Origin: Desulforapulum autotrophicum HRM2
Lineage (GTDB): Bacteria > Desulfobacterota > Desulfobacteria > Desulfobacterales > Desulfobacteraceae
DNA length: 64,000 nucleotides
Assembly: GCF_000020365.1 (NCBI RefSeq)
Contig: NC_012108.1
Location: 1,302,001-1,366,000 of the forward strand
Reading direction: 5' to 3'
The position numbers were made by a program, and so were the translations under genes. Positions 45,498 to 54,212 of the stretch are shown one piece after another. How positions within the stretch are numbered: position 1 is the stretch's first letter; each line of letters opens with the position of its first letter. Below the pieces are notes generated by a model. The model worked only from the letters and a program-made list of their open reading frames with translations, had not been told where the DNA came from and did no database searches.

Positions 45498-47543
45498 ATG
45501 AACTGTAAGTTTGTACCATCGGTCTGCTCATACTGCGGAACAGGGTGCGGTGTTCTTTTTGAGGTGATTGATGGAAAAATAAATTCCACCTTGCCCCTGA
45601 AATCCCATCCGGTTAATCAGGGAAAACTCTGCATCAAGGGCTGGAACCTCCACGAATATATCAACAGTTTCATGCGCCTTAAGACGCCCCTTGTCAGGGA
45701 GGGAGATCGCCTGCATAAGGCCACCTGGGATGAGGCCATCAACCATGCAGCTAAAAAATTTAACAAGATCAAAGAGGTCCATGGCCCGGACGCCATTGGT
45801 GTTCTTGTGTCGGCCAAGGTGACCAACGAGGAGAATTACCTTGCCCAGAAGCTGGCCAGGGCGGCGGTTGGCACCAACAATGTCGACCACTGCGCCCGGC
45901 TGTGACATTCTTCCACAGTGGCAGGGCTTGCCGCTGCATTTGGAAGTGGAGCCATGACGAACTCCATTGCCGAGTTTGAAAATGATTCCAAGGTGATCTT
46001 TGTTATCGGATCCAACACCACGGCCTGTCATCCTTTGATTGCAACCCGTATCATTCGGGCCAAGGAAAAGGGTGCCAAGCTCATCGTTGCTGATCCCAGA
46101 AATATCCAGCTGGCACGATTTGCCGATTTAACCGTTCACCATCACCTGGGATCCGACGTTGCCCTTTTAAACGGCATGATGCATGTGATTATTCGAAATA
46201 ATTGGCATCAGGCTGAATATATCAACCAGCGGTGCGAGGATTTTGAGGCGCTTAAAACCATGGTTGAGGCCTACACTCCCGAGCGTGTGGAAAAGATTAC
46301 GGGCGTTGAAGCCCGTGATATTGAACAAATGGCCGAACTTTACGCCACCAATGCACCGGGGGCCCTTCTCTACGCCATGGGCATCACCCAGCACACCACC
46401 GGGGTTGATAACGTCAAGTCCTGCTGCAACATTGCCATGCTCTGCGGTAATTTAGGTGTAGCCGGCGGTGGTGTCAACCCATTGCGGGGCCAGAACAATG
46501 TACAGGGGGCCTGTGACATGGGAGGGCTTCCCAATGTCTTTACCGGTTATCAGCCCGTTGCCGATGAGAATGCCAGGAATAAATTTTCAAAGGCCTGGGG
46601 CTGTGAGCTCTCTTCATCGCCGGGCATGACCATGACTGACATGATCGCAGGTATTGAAGCTGGAAAAATAAAGGGGCTCTACGTCATTGGTGAAAATCCA
46701 AAGCTCAGTGACCCCGATAAAAATCATCTGGACCATGCCCTTAAAAAGCTTGATTGTCTGGTGGTCGAGGATATTTTTCTTTCCGAAAGCGCCCAGGTTG
46801 CCGATGTTGTTTTCTCTTCAGCCGCCCTGGGAGAGAGAGAGGGAACCTTTACCAACACAGAAAGAAGGTGCATGCTTTCAAGAAAGGCCGTTGAACCCGT
46901 GGGTAACACCCGCCCGGACTGGCAGATTATTGCGAAGTTTTCAACGGCCCTGGGATATCCAATGTCCTATGAGTCTTCAGAAGAAATTTTTAATGAGATG
47001 GCCGGGTTGACCAAAAGCTATCAGGGCATGACCTATGAGCGGATGGGCATTGACGGACTCCAGTGGCCCTGTCCGACCCCGGAGCACCCGGGTACCCCCT
47101 ACCTGCATAAAACCACCTTTGCAAGGGGGCTGGGTAAGTTCCATGCCATCGAGTACAAGGAACCTGCTGAGTCGATCAGCGCAGAATTTCCCATGCTCAT
47201 GACAACGGGCCGGATGTTTGCCCATTTCCATACGGGCACCATGACTCGGGTTTCAAACAGTCTGGATGTCGAACAGAAGACAGGCTACGTGGAAATCAAT
47301 CCTGAAGATGCCCAACGACTGAACATCTCTACCGGTGAAATGGTACTTCTGACCTCACGACGGGGAAAAATTGAAGCCCCTGCAAGGGTCACAAGTGACG
47401 TCCCCCAGGGAGATATTTTTCTTCCCATCCATTTTGGAGAAAATCCCACAAACACCCTGACAAGCTCGACGGCCTTTGATCCCATTGCCAAAATCCCCGA
47501 GTTCAAGGTCGGGTCCGTTAGGGTTGAGAAGCTTCTCGCCTGA
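45498..47543 (+). CDS. fdhA: Formate dehydrogenase catalytic subunit (selenoprotein)
   Basis: 681 residues with UGA Sec at codon 136 (45903-45905). The frame before is HCARL and after HSSTVAGLAAAFG, the active-site motif of molybdenum/tungsten formate dehydrogenases, where Sec binds the metal. N-terminal CSYCGTGCG and GKLCIKG bind one [4Fe-4S] cluster; NPLRGQNNVQGACD and GENPKLSD are pterin-binding motifs. No Tat signal, so the enzyme is cytoplasmic, unlike respiratory FdhG. It oxidises formate to CO2 (or the reverse) for HdrA through the FdhB-like and MvhD subunits. AGGAG precedes ATG 45498. Confidence 0.95.
45916..45936 (+). promoter_or_regulatory. Candidate SECIS hairpin of fdhA
   Basis: Stem CAGTGGCA/TGCCGCTG, eight pairs with one G-U, loop GGGCT; begins 10 bases after the UGA and the loop is 19-23 bases after it. 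Confidence 0.65.
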
Positions 47544-47551
47544 TCCGTGCT

Positions 47552-47584
47552 CCCAGGGGGCAGATATTAAATCTGTTCCCTGGG
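47552..47584 (+). terminator. Terminator after fdhA
   Basis: A 14-bp stem (CCCAGGGGGCAGAT with ATCTGTTCCCTGGG, two G-U pairs) closed by ATTAA, followed by GGGTATTTT. It lies 8 bases after the fdhA stop and closes the hdrA-mvhD-fdhB-fdhA unit. Confidence 0.75.
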
Positions 47585-47710
47585 GGTATTTTCACAAAGA
47601 TCTGTTTCTTATATTTTTATTGACAGTGAACGATACAGGGTCGTATTATTCGTTTCAGATGCCCCTATGGTCGTGAACTTTTAATGAAATGATAAAAAAG
47701 TAATCCCTCT

Positions 47711-49576
47711 ATGCAAGAGATTAAGTATCGAATAATATTTAGGAAATTGTATTCAGAAGATTCTAAGATCTTGGGTCAATATCTTATTCAGGAATTTAAA
47801 TTTTCAAAAGAAAAAATAGCTCATTTAATCAACTTTGCACCATCCGTTTTGTGCGACAGTCCCAATAAAAATAGAATAAAAATAGTTGCAAAAGATCTCA
47901 GGGCAATGGGTGCAGGCATTACCATCCATAATCTTGTCAGATTTGAAAAAAGTTCTGTTTTTGTTGATATACAGCAGCTTAAAATGATGTCGAAAGTATT
48001 GAGTATGAGCCTTAGAGCAGGCGTTGATACAGCTCTGGTTTATGCAGAAGTTCAGCCCTCGAATGCCAAAGATCGACTCGTTTCACTCATAGGAAGACAG
48101 ACCCAGATCGAAGAGGGCTTCCGGGACAGTGATTCTGTTTATGTGATTGATGATAATAAAATAGTATTTCTTGGATTTTCGTCTGATAAATCGAGTTGCC
48201 TGAAGATCATTCCTAAATTTGTTCAGTTAATAGAGAAAACAGTAGAAAACAAAGCAGCTATAAAAACCGGTGTATCCATTTTTCCTGAAGATGGATATTC
48301 TTTTCAAGAATTGTTCCATAAAATAGAAAAAAAACTTCATCCCTTTGCGAAGGATGGTCATGGTGCCCTTGTTGCAGCAAAGCAAACCCAGGCAATTTCC
48401 CATGGGGCGCACCAAGAATTTGCCGGGGATTATGTTTACGGTACCTGTTTTAACAATGCAAGGGGGGAGACCTTTCAAAAACTGTTAAAAATGGAATCAG
48501 ATTTTTTATGTTATGGCTTAAAGCAACTTTCCTCTTCTGATCAAAAGAAATTCTTTTTGAGATTCCCCTATAACTCTTCCTTGAGCGATTTTCTATCTGA
48601 AAAATTGGAAAAACCGACGGAAAATAAGCTGACCTATGATCCTGAATATAAATTTAAAGCGTTTTTTTCTGAAATGCAGTTTGAAAAAAAATTGCTTGAA
48701 ATTAAAAAAAATCAAGCGATGATCCTGACAGCATTAAATCAGCGGGTGACGCTTTCAACTATTCCATCGGTAGCATTGCAGGTTTATCGTTTGGCATTGG
48801 ATCCAGCGGCAGATAGTGATGATATTCAAAAAATGGTTCAACTTGATCAAGCCCTGACTTTAAAACTTCTTAAAATAGTTAATTCTGCTTTTTATGGCCT
48901 TTCACAAAAAATTGATTCGGTAAAAGAGGCAGTAGTCGTGCTTGGAACCGATGAGATAATTAACATGGCTTTGGGGTTGAGTTTGTCAAAGGCGTTTACA
49001 GCTTCAAACCTGAAAGGGTTGATTGATCCCAAGCAATTATGGAAGCATTCGGTTGGGACCGCATTTGTTGGAAAGTATTTGTGCCGTAAGATGGAAATAC
49101 CCTTAGGGGTGGATATCTTTACGGCCTGTATTCTCCATGATTTTGGAAAACTGTTTTTAATTGAAAATTGTTCCGACCTGTACAGGAAAATTCTAGAGAT
49201 ATCCAAGGAAAAGAATTTGCCTGTTTACGATATTGAGGAGGAGCATTTGGGGTTCAACCATGGAAGAGTCGGCGGCATAATTGCAAAAAAATGGAATTTG
49301 CCCGATTCACTGGTCCAGGCGATTTCTTTTCACCATCACCCATCCTCTTCAGAGATCCATTCAAGGCTTGCTGCAATTACAGGTACTGCAAATGCCTTGT
49401 TTCATATGGCTTTCGATCTGGATAATAATGATAACACCAATGGGTTGTTAAAGGACCATCTGGAAGGTTTAAACAGTATTCCCAAAAAACTTGATAGCAG
49501 ATCCATTGCTGAAATTGTGGAGGAGGTCAGGGGAATGCTATGTGATAATGATAGTGTTTTTGAGATTATTTCATAA
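47711..49576 (+). CDS. HDOD-domain signalling protein with degenerate GGDEF
   Basis: 621 residues. The N-terminal about 80 residues are of unknown type. The next 160 resemble a GGDEF domain without its active-site residues (GVSIFPEDGYSFQELFHK only). From about residue 345 there is an HDOD domain (TLSTIPSVALQVYRLAL; KLLKIVNSAFYG; CILHDFGKLFLI; YDIEEEHLGFNHGRVGGIIA). HDOD proteins organise signalling or stress responses and usually lack catalysis. AT-rich relative to the main chromosome. Precedes the adenylate cyclase by 15 bases, so probably cotranscribed. Confidence 0.82.
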   Translation: MQEIKYRIIFRKLYSEDSKILGQYLIQEFKFSKEKIAHLINFAPSVLCDSPNKNRIKIVAKDLRAMGAGITIHNLVRFEKSSVFVDIQQLKMMSKVLSMSLRAGVDTALVYAEVQPSNAKDRLVSLIGRQTQIEEGFRDSDSVYVIDDNKIVFLGFSSDKSSCLKIIPKFVQLIEKTVENKAAIKTGVSIFPEDGYSFQELFHKIEKKLHPFAKDGHGALVAAKQTQAISHGAHQEFAGDYVYGTCFNNARGETFQKLLKMESDFLCYGLKQLSSSDQKKFFLRFPYNSSLSDFLSEKLEKPTENKLTYDPEYKFKAFFSEMQFEKKLLEIKKNQAMILTALNQRVTLSTIPSVALQVYRLALDPAADSDDIQKMVQLDQALTLKLLKIVNSAFYGLSQKIDSVKEAVVVLGTDEIINMALGLSLSKAFTASNLKGLIDPKQLWKHSVGTAFVGKYLCRKMEIPLGVDIFTACILHDFGKLFLIENCSDLYRKILEISKEKNLPVYDIEEEHLGFNHGRVGGIIAKKWNLPDSLVQAISFHHHPSSSEIHSRLAAITGTANALFHMAFDLDNNDNTNGLLKDHLEGLNSIPKKLDSRSIAEIVEEVRGMLCDNDSVFEIIS

Positions 49577-49591
49577 TGTTAAAGGAACTCA

Positions 49592-50842
49592 ATGAAAGAT
49601 GATTTTGTGGGGGTGAATGACCTGAATGAATCTCAATTAGATCAGTTCAGAAAGACCTTTCTTGCAATTCAGAAGAAATATGAAACAAAAATTTATGAAT
49701 TATCCATTTTAAAAGAAATGGTTGAATCAATGAAATCCATTGATTTAAAGGATCAGGATCTGATTTGGCGCATGCAGCTTGATTGCCTGGTTAAATACAA
49801 GAATCTTTCAGGGGCTATCTTTTATATTATTGAAGATTTTCAGAATAAAGAAGAAAAATATATATACTCAGGCTTTGAGGATCCCATTGATGGTTCTGTT
49901 TTTAAAAATATCGATGCCTTTAAAATTGCCGTTGGTGAGAAACGAGCAACGATCGTAGAGAACCTTGCTGAAAATGGAGCGGTTAAAGGGTTGGAAGGTG
50001 GGCTTTATGCGCTGCCCGTGGTTTCCGGAGAAAATCTCTACGGTGTACTCATTCTTTTAACCAACGACAAAGATGGCTTTAAAAAAAATGATGGCCTTTT
50101 CTACTCGATTGTCTGCGGCCACTTGATGAATATTGTGGCCTTTCGCAGGTTTTACTTCGGTAAAATTAAAGAAGAGAAGCAAATCCTTCAGTTGTCAAGA
50201 TTCTTTTCTAAAAATGTAGTTCATGAAATTTTGAAAAGCGGGGTGCCCAGACTTGGTGGAGAAAGGAAAAAAGCCTGTGCCATCTTTGTTGATTTAAGGG
50301 GGTTTACCACTCTTTCTGAAAAGATAGGATCAGAAGAAGTCGTAAATATACTGAATAATTTCTTTTCATGCATGATTCCCATTGTTTTTAAGAACAGAGG
50401 GACCCTTGATAAACTTATGGGAGACTGCATCATGGCCATTTTCGGTGCCCCCATTGATGACATAAGATGCAGTTATAATGCCGTAAAAACTGCCCTTGAA
50501 ATGTTTCTTGCATTCCGTGACTTTAAACAGGATCATGGCGGTCTGTATAACAGTCTTCAAATGACCGTTGGCATTAATACCGGGGAGCTTGTTGCAGGTT
50601 TTATAGGTTCGGAAAATCATCTGAACTATACGGTGATTGGTGATACTGTAAATTCTGCCCAGAGACTCCAGTCACTTGCCAAGACAAACCAGATTTATTT
50701 GTCCAGCACTGTGTTTGATGAAATAAAAGATGACCTGGACGAGTTGAAAAACATACGAAGTGTTGCTCTGCTTGGAGAGATAAAGCTAAAGGGTAAAAAA
50801 AATGTTTTAAATGTTTATAGAATTATTCCTGAAACCTGCTAA
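49592..50842 (+). CDS. GAF-domain class III adenylate/guanylate cyclase
   Basis: 416 residues. The N-terminal part contains a GAF-like sensory domain (about 60-190; GLEGGLYALPVVSGENLYGV). The C-terminal catalytic domain has the metal-binding Asp in FVDLRGFTTLSE, the second Asp in LMGDCIMAIFG, and the nucleotide motif NYTVIGDTVNSAQRLQ with the transition-state Asn and Arg. Soluble, and should make cAMP or cGMP. Its position between two HDOD genes with small gaps suggests a three-gene signalling operon. Confidence 0.9.
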   Translation: MKDDFVGVNDLNESQLDQFRKTFLAIQKKYETKIYELSILKEMVESMKSIDLKDQDLIWRMQLDCLVKYKNLSGAIFYIIEDFQNKEEKYIYSGFEDPIDGSVFKNIDAFKIAVGEKRATIVENLAENGAVKGLEGGLYALPVVSGENLYGVLILLTNDKDGFKKNDGLFYSIVCGHLMNIVAFRRFYFGKIKEEKQILQLSRFFSKNVVHEILKSGVPRLGGERKKACAIFVDLRGFTTLSEKIGSEEVVNILNNFFSCMIPIVFKNRGTLDKLMGDCIMAIFGAPIDDIRCSYNAVKTALEMFLAFRDFKQDHGGLYNSLQMTVGINTGELVAGFIGSENHLNYTVIGDTVNSAQRLQSLAKTNQIYLSSTVFDEIKDDLDELKNIRSVALLGEIKLKGKKNVLNVYRIIPETC

Positions 50843-50881
50843 AATTATTTGAAATAGGATTCTATCGAAAGGAAAAAAAGA

Positions 50882-51928
50882 ATGAATATACAGAAACAAA
50901 CGCAGGTGGAAGAAAATATTGCAAATTCAATTACATTGAGTATCCTAGACGCAGATTTTAAATTTCCTCCCATGCCGGCAAACGGATCAAAGCTTATGGC
51001 TTTGGTTCAAAAACCGGTAAACGAAATAGACATTTCATCTTTTGTTCAGTTGATTGAGCCGGATCCAGGCCTTTTTTCCATGGTCCTCCAATTGGCAAAT
51101 TCCATTTATTTCAGGGAACAGGATGAAATCTTCAGCCTACGGGCAGCAATAGTCCGTGTCGGTCTCCAAGAAACGATTCATTCAGTTAATCTCTATTTTT
51201 TCCAGCGTATGCTTCCCGAAATTCCAGAGATAGCCGGGTTTTCAACTAAGGATTATTGGGCCTTTTCCTGGGCCTGTGCAACGGCAGCCAAGCGTCTTGG
51301 CCATCCGAATTTAAATATGAATGCCCTGGCAGGAGAACTCTACCTTGGCGGTTTGCTCCATGGTATTGGAAAATTAATTCTGGCCATCCATCATCCTGCG
51401 GAATTTTCAAAATGTGTACGCAAAGCCCGTGAGGCAGGATGCTCCCTGCACGAGGTCGAACTTGACCAATTTGGAACCACGGATGCCCTTGTTGCATCCA
51501 AGCTGATGACCATCTGGAATATTCCTTCCCGTATCTGTAAAGGGGTGGAATTCCACCAGGAACCAGATTCCGCACCCAAAGAATACAGAGATATAGCCGC
51601 ATTGATTCAGTTTGCCTATTACATCGCAGGCGTGTCCGGGATTGGAAGCAATGGGGATGGGGCCCTGATGGACCTGAAATCCACCTGGTTATCCAGACAA
51701 ACAGGTCTGCAGCTGTCGAAAAAAGAGAACCAGGAAAGGATTATTAAAGAGATATTAATCTCCCTGAATAAAAAATCGGAAAGTGTGACCGGGATTTCGC
51801 CCCAACCTAAAGAGCGTTCATCGGAACAGAAAACAGCGGCTGCAAAACATAAAAATGAGCCTGAAAAAATATCTTCCCCACTAAAAAAGAAAGGGTTGCT
51901 GGGTTGGCTGAAGTCTCTTTTTCGTTGA
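50882..51928 (+). CDS. HDOD-domain signalling protein
   Basis: 348 residues. HDOD domain over about residues 25-230: FPPMPANGSKLMALVQKP, SMVLQLANSIYF, GLLHGIGKLILA and VELDQFGTTDALVASKL. The last 60 residues are Lys- and Ser-rich and end in the hydrophobic LLGWLKSLFR, which may contact membrane. It follows the cyclase gene by 39 bases. Its HD pair is replaced by HG, so catalysis is unlikely. Shares its domain type with the first gene of the trio but not its N-terminus. Confidence 0.85.
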   Translation: MNIQKQTQVEENIANSITLSILDADFKFPPMPANGSKLMALVQKPVNEIDISSFVQLIEPDPGLFSMVLQLANSIYFREQDEIFSLRAAIVRVGLQETIHSVNLYFFQRMLPEIPEIAGFSTKDYWAFSWACATAAKRLGHPNLNMNALAGELYLGGLLHGIGKLILAIHHPAEFSKCVRKAREAGCSLHEVELDQFGTTDALVASKLMTIWNIPSRICKGVEFHQEPDSAPKEYRDIAALIQFAYYIAGVSGIGSNGDGALMDLKSTWLSRQTGLQLSKKENQERIIKEILISLNKKSESVTGISPQPKERSSEQKTAAAKHKNEPEKISSPLKKKGLLGWLKSLFR

Positions 51929-52016
51929 CAGGTTTAGGTGATGGTGATCCATAATCAGGAATATGAAACCTAAAAGTTGCAACTTTTAGGTGAAATAAAA
52001 AAGGGGAATAAGGTTT

Positions 52017-52718
52017 ATGGCGCTTCATGTGAAACAGTTTTTTTACAATGGGGACAATCTTGGCTATCTTGTCCATGGTGACGGCCATGCTGTAGCCATT
52101 GATCCTGGTGCCGTAGACCCCATGATTGAATTTGCCAGGGAACGCAATTTAACCATTGAATGGGTGACCAACACCCACACCCACCATGACCATGTTTCCG
52201 GAAACAGGGAAATGCTTGACCGGACCCGGGCAAAACTTGTGCCCTGCACCGCCCTTAAAGGTCGGGAATTCATTGAAATCGATGGTGAGCCTCTTCGGGT
52301 CTTTCACACTCCTGGCCACACCGCCGACAGCTTTACCTTTAAGGCGGGTAATAGTCTTATCACCGGAGACACGCTTTTTAACGGAACCGTTGGCAATTGC
52401 TTTTCAGGGGACTTGGCAGGGTTCTTCACCTCCATCAAGCTGTTGACGGCCTTTCCCGGAACGAGCCTTGTGTACGCGGGGCATGACTATGTCAGGGAGG
52501 CCATGGCCTTTGCAAAAAGCATTGATCCGGAAAACCCCCATATTGATTCCTTTCTTAAAGCCTATGATCCCGGCCACGTCGTCTCAACCTTGGACGATGA
52601 GTTAAGGGTGAATCCCTATTTAAGGTTCAACGCGCCTGCCATGATCGCCCGCATGGAAAAGGAGACTCTTCCTGTTGAAACCGAATATGAAAGATGGTGT
52701 TCGATCATGACCTTATAG
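52017..52718 (+). CDS. Metallo-beta-lactamase-fold hydrolase, glyoxalase II-like
   Basis: 233 residues. Metal-ligand motifs: NTHTHHDHVSG, HTPGHTADSF, GDTLFNGTVGNC and YAGHDY. This order is that of glyoxalase II (hydroxyacylglutathione hydrolase), which hydrolyses thioesters. It could also be a persulfide dioxygenase or other thioesterase; the family cannot be narrowed. AAGGGGA precedes ATG 52017. Monocistronic, next to a convergent hypothetical gene. Confidence 0.85.
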   Translation: MALHVKQFFYNGDNLGYLVHGDGHAVAIDPGAVDPMIEFARERNLTIEWVTNTHTHHDHVSGNREMLDRTRAKLVPCTALKGREFIEIDGEPLRVFHTPGHTADSFTFKAGNSLITGDTLFNGTVGNCFSGDLAGFFTSIKLLTAFPGTSLVYAGHDYVREAMAFAKSIDPENPHIDSFLKAYDPGHVVSTLDDELRVNPYLRFNAPAMIARMEKETLPVETEYERWCSIMTL

Positions 52719-52784
52719 CAGGGTACAGGTTTTTTGGATAAGGGATGACGAAATCCCTGTGATTGGAATGTGTCAGCAGACTTT

Positions 52785-53639
52785 TCATTGAAGGCTCTGG
52801 TAAAATTGCTGTTCAAGTTTCCTGACCCGCTGTTTTCGATCCGGTGCAAGAAACCTTTGATAAAATGGGGCGTCAAGGGATAGGGGGCGGTTGAGAATTT
52901 TATGGGCAAGAATGGAAAGGACCTCCACGGATTTATCACAGCAGGGATAGCCCTTGTCGTCCAGCTGGATCTGAGGCCCCTGTTGTATGATGACGATATT
53001 GTTGATGTCCACAAGCTTTAATCGGCCCTGGGGTGTGAGCATGAGGTTCCCATCCCCAGCAAGATCCGGGATCTGGCTGTTTGTTTTGATCATGGCGGTG
53101 ATGGCCGTGACAAAATTGCTGATGTCGGATACTGTCTGTTGGATAAATTCCCTTGCGCAGGTTCCGGGATCTGGGGTGTAAAAATGTCCCAGGCAGTCTT
53201 GTCCTGAAAGGTGCCAGGGATCAAGGATTGTTCCCTCAACATACTCCTGGAGTCCGCACAGAAGAATTTGGGACAGGCCTTGTTCATGGTGTTCCACAAT
53301 AAATTCTTCGCTTGCGGCAACAAGATCTGTCCCCAAAAATTTCAGGAGGATTCTGTACTTTTTGATTTCCTCTAAGGCCATGGCAGGAGAGTTAAAGCGG
53401 TTTCTGAGTATCCTGAGCATTTTCAAGGGCTTTGCCCTTGGAAATATGAGGATATTATTGATTCGGGTGCCGTAGGCCTCTGCGTCAAGATCCTTTGTCC
53501 GTATCAGTTCAAACAGGTGGGAGCGAAGCCCTCCCCGGAAGTGGCGCCGAAGCTGACGACCCTTGGGTGTTCTTAAAAAACTGATCTGGGTTGAAACCGG
53601 TTGCAGCGGGTCGGTTGGTGTCGTTTCTTGACCAGCCAT
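52785..53639 (-). CDS. Kinase-fold-like hypothetical protein
   Basis: 284 residues. No family I can name. A segment at about residues 195-220, DLAGDGNLMLTPQGRLKLVD followed by INNI, resembles the catalytic and metal-binding loops of small-molecule and lipopolysaccharide kinases (GDLHxxN ... xxxIDxD), but the usual His is missing. N-terminal basic region with R-rich stretches; the C-terminal QRVRKLEQQFYQ looks helical. Divergent from the YhbY gene. Function not assigned. Confidence 0.55.
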   Translation of the reverse strand: MAGQETTPTDPLQPVSTQISFLRTPKGRQLRRHFRGGLRSHLFELIRTKDLDAEAYGTRINNILIFPRAKPLKMLRILRNRFNSPAMALEEIKKYRILLKFLGTDLVAASEEFIVEHHEQGLSQILLCGLQEYVEGTILDPWHLSGQDCLGHFYTPDPGTCAREFIQQTVSDISNFVTAITAMIKTNSQIPDLAGDGNLMLTPQGRLKLVDINNIVIIQQGPQIQLDDKGYPCCDKSVEVLSILAHKILNRPLSLDAPFYQRFLAPDRKQRVRKLEQQFYQSLQ

Positions 53640-53813
53640 GGTCGTTACTCCTTAAATTGATTGAGTTCTCGGGCAGAATAATGTTGTCCTTTGTGTGATA
53701 ATATACTATTTATAACGGTTTTAAAGGAAACGTTTTATTGTTTCCTGAAATGTTAAACAAACCCAACCATGGGGGGAGAGTGAAAAATCCCCTTCGTAAG
53801 GAAATTGAAAACA

Positions 53814-54122
53814 GTGAAGGAACTCAAAGGATCACAGCGTAAATACCTGAGGGGGCTTGCCCATGACATCAAACCTTCGGCCTTTGTCGGCCAGAAAGGG
53901 TTGACCGATGCCTTGGTCAACGAGATCAACGAGGCCCTTGACGCCTCGGAATTGATCAAGGTTAAGTTTGTGGATTACAAGGAAAAAACGGTCAAGACCT
54001 CCCTTGCCCAGGAGATTGAAACGTCAACCGCATCCCATCTTGCCGGCCTCATCGGCCATGTAGCCATCTATTACCGCGAGCACAAAAATCCGGAAAAACG
54101 CGTTATCAGGATTCCAGCCTAG
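53814..54122 (+). CDS. YhbY-family RNA-binding protein
   Basis: 102 residues from GTG 53814; TTG 53805 would add three residues but has AAGGA only two bases before it. The whole length is a CRM domain (GSQRKYLRGLAHDIKPSAF, VGQKGLTDALVNEI, IYYREHKNPEKR), the fold of YhbY proteins that bind pre-50S ribosomal particles and act in ribosome assembly. Surrounded by unrelated genes. Confidence 0.85.
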   Translation: MKELKGSQRKYLRGLAHDIKPSAFVGQKGLTDALVNEINEALDASELIKVKFVDYKEKTVKTSLAQEIETSTASHLAGLIGHVAIYYREHKNPEKRVIRIPA

Positions 54123-54212
54123 CGGTCTATGATTTATTGATTTTCTCTCCGGATTCATCCGCCGTGGCGTTGCTGGCAGGATTCTTATCCGGAGGGCAAT
54201 CATATCCATGGA

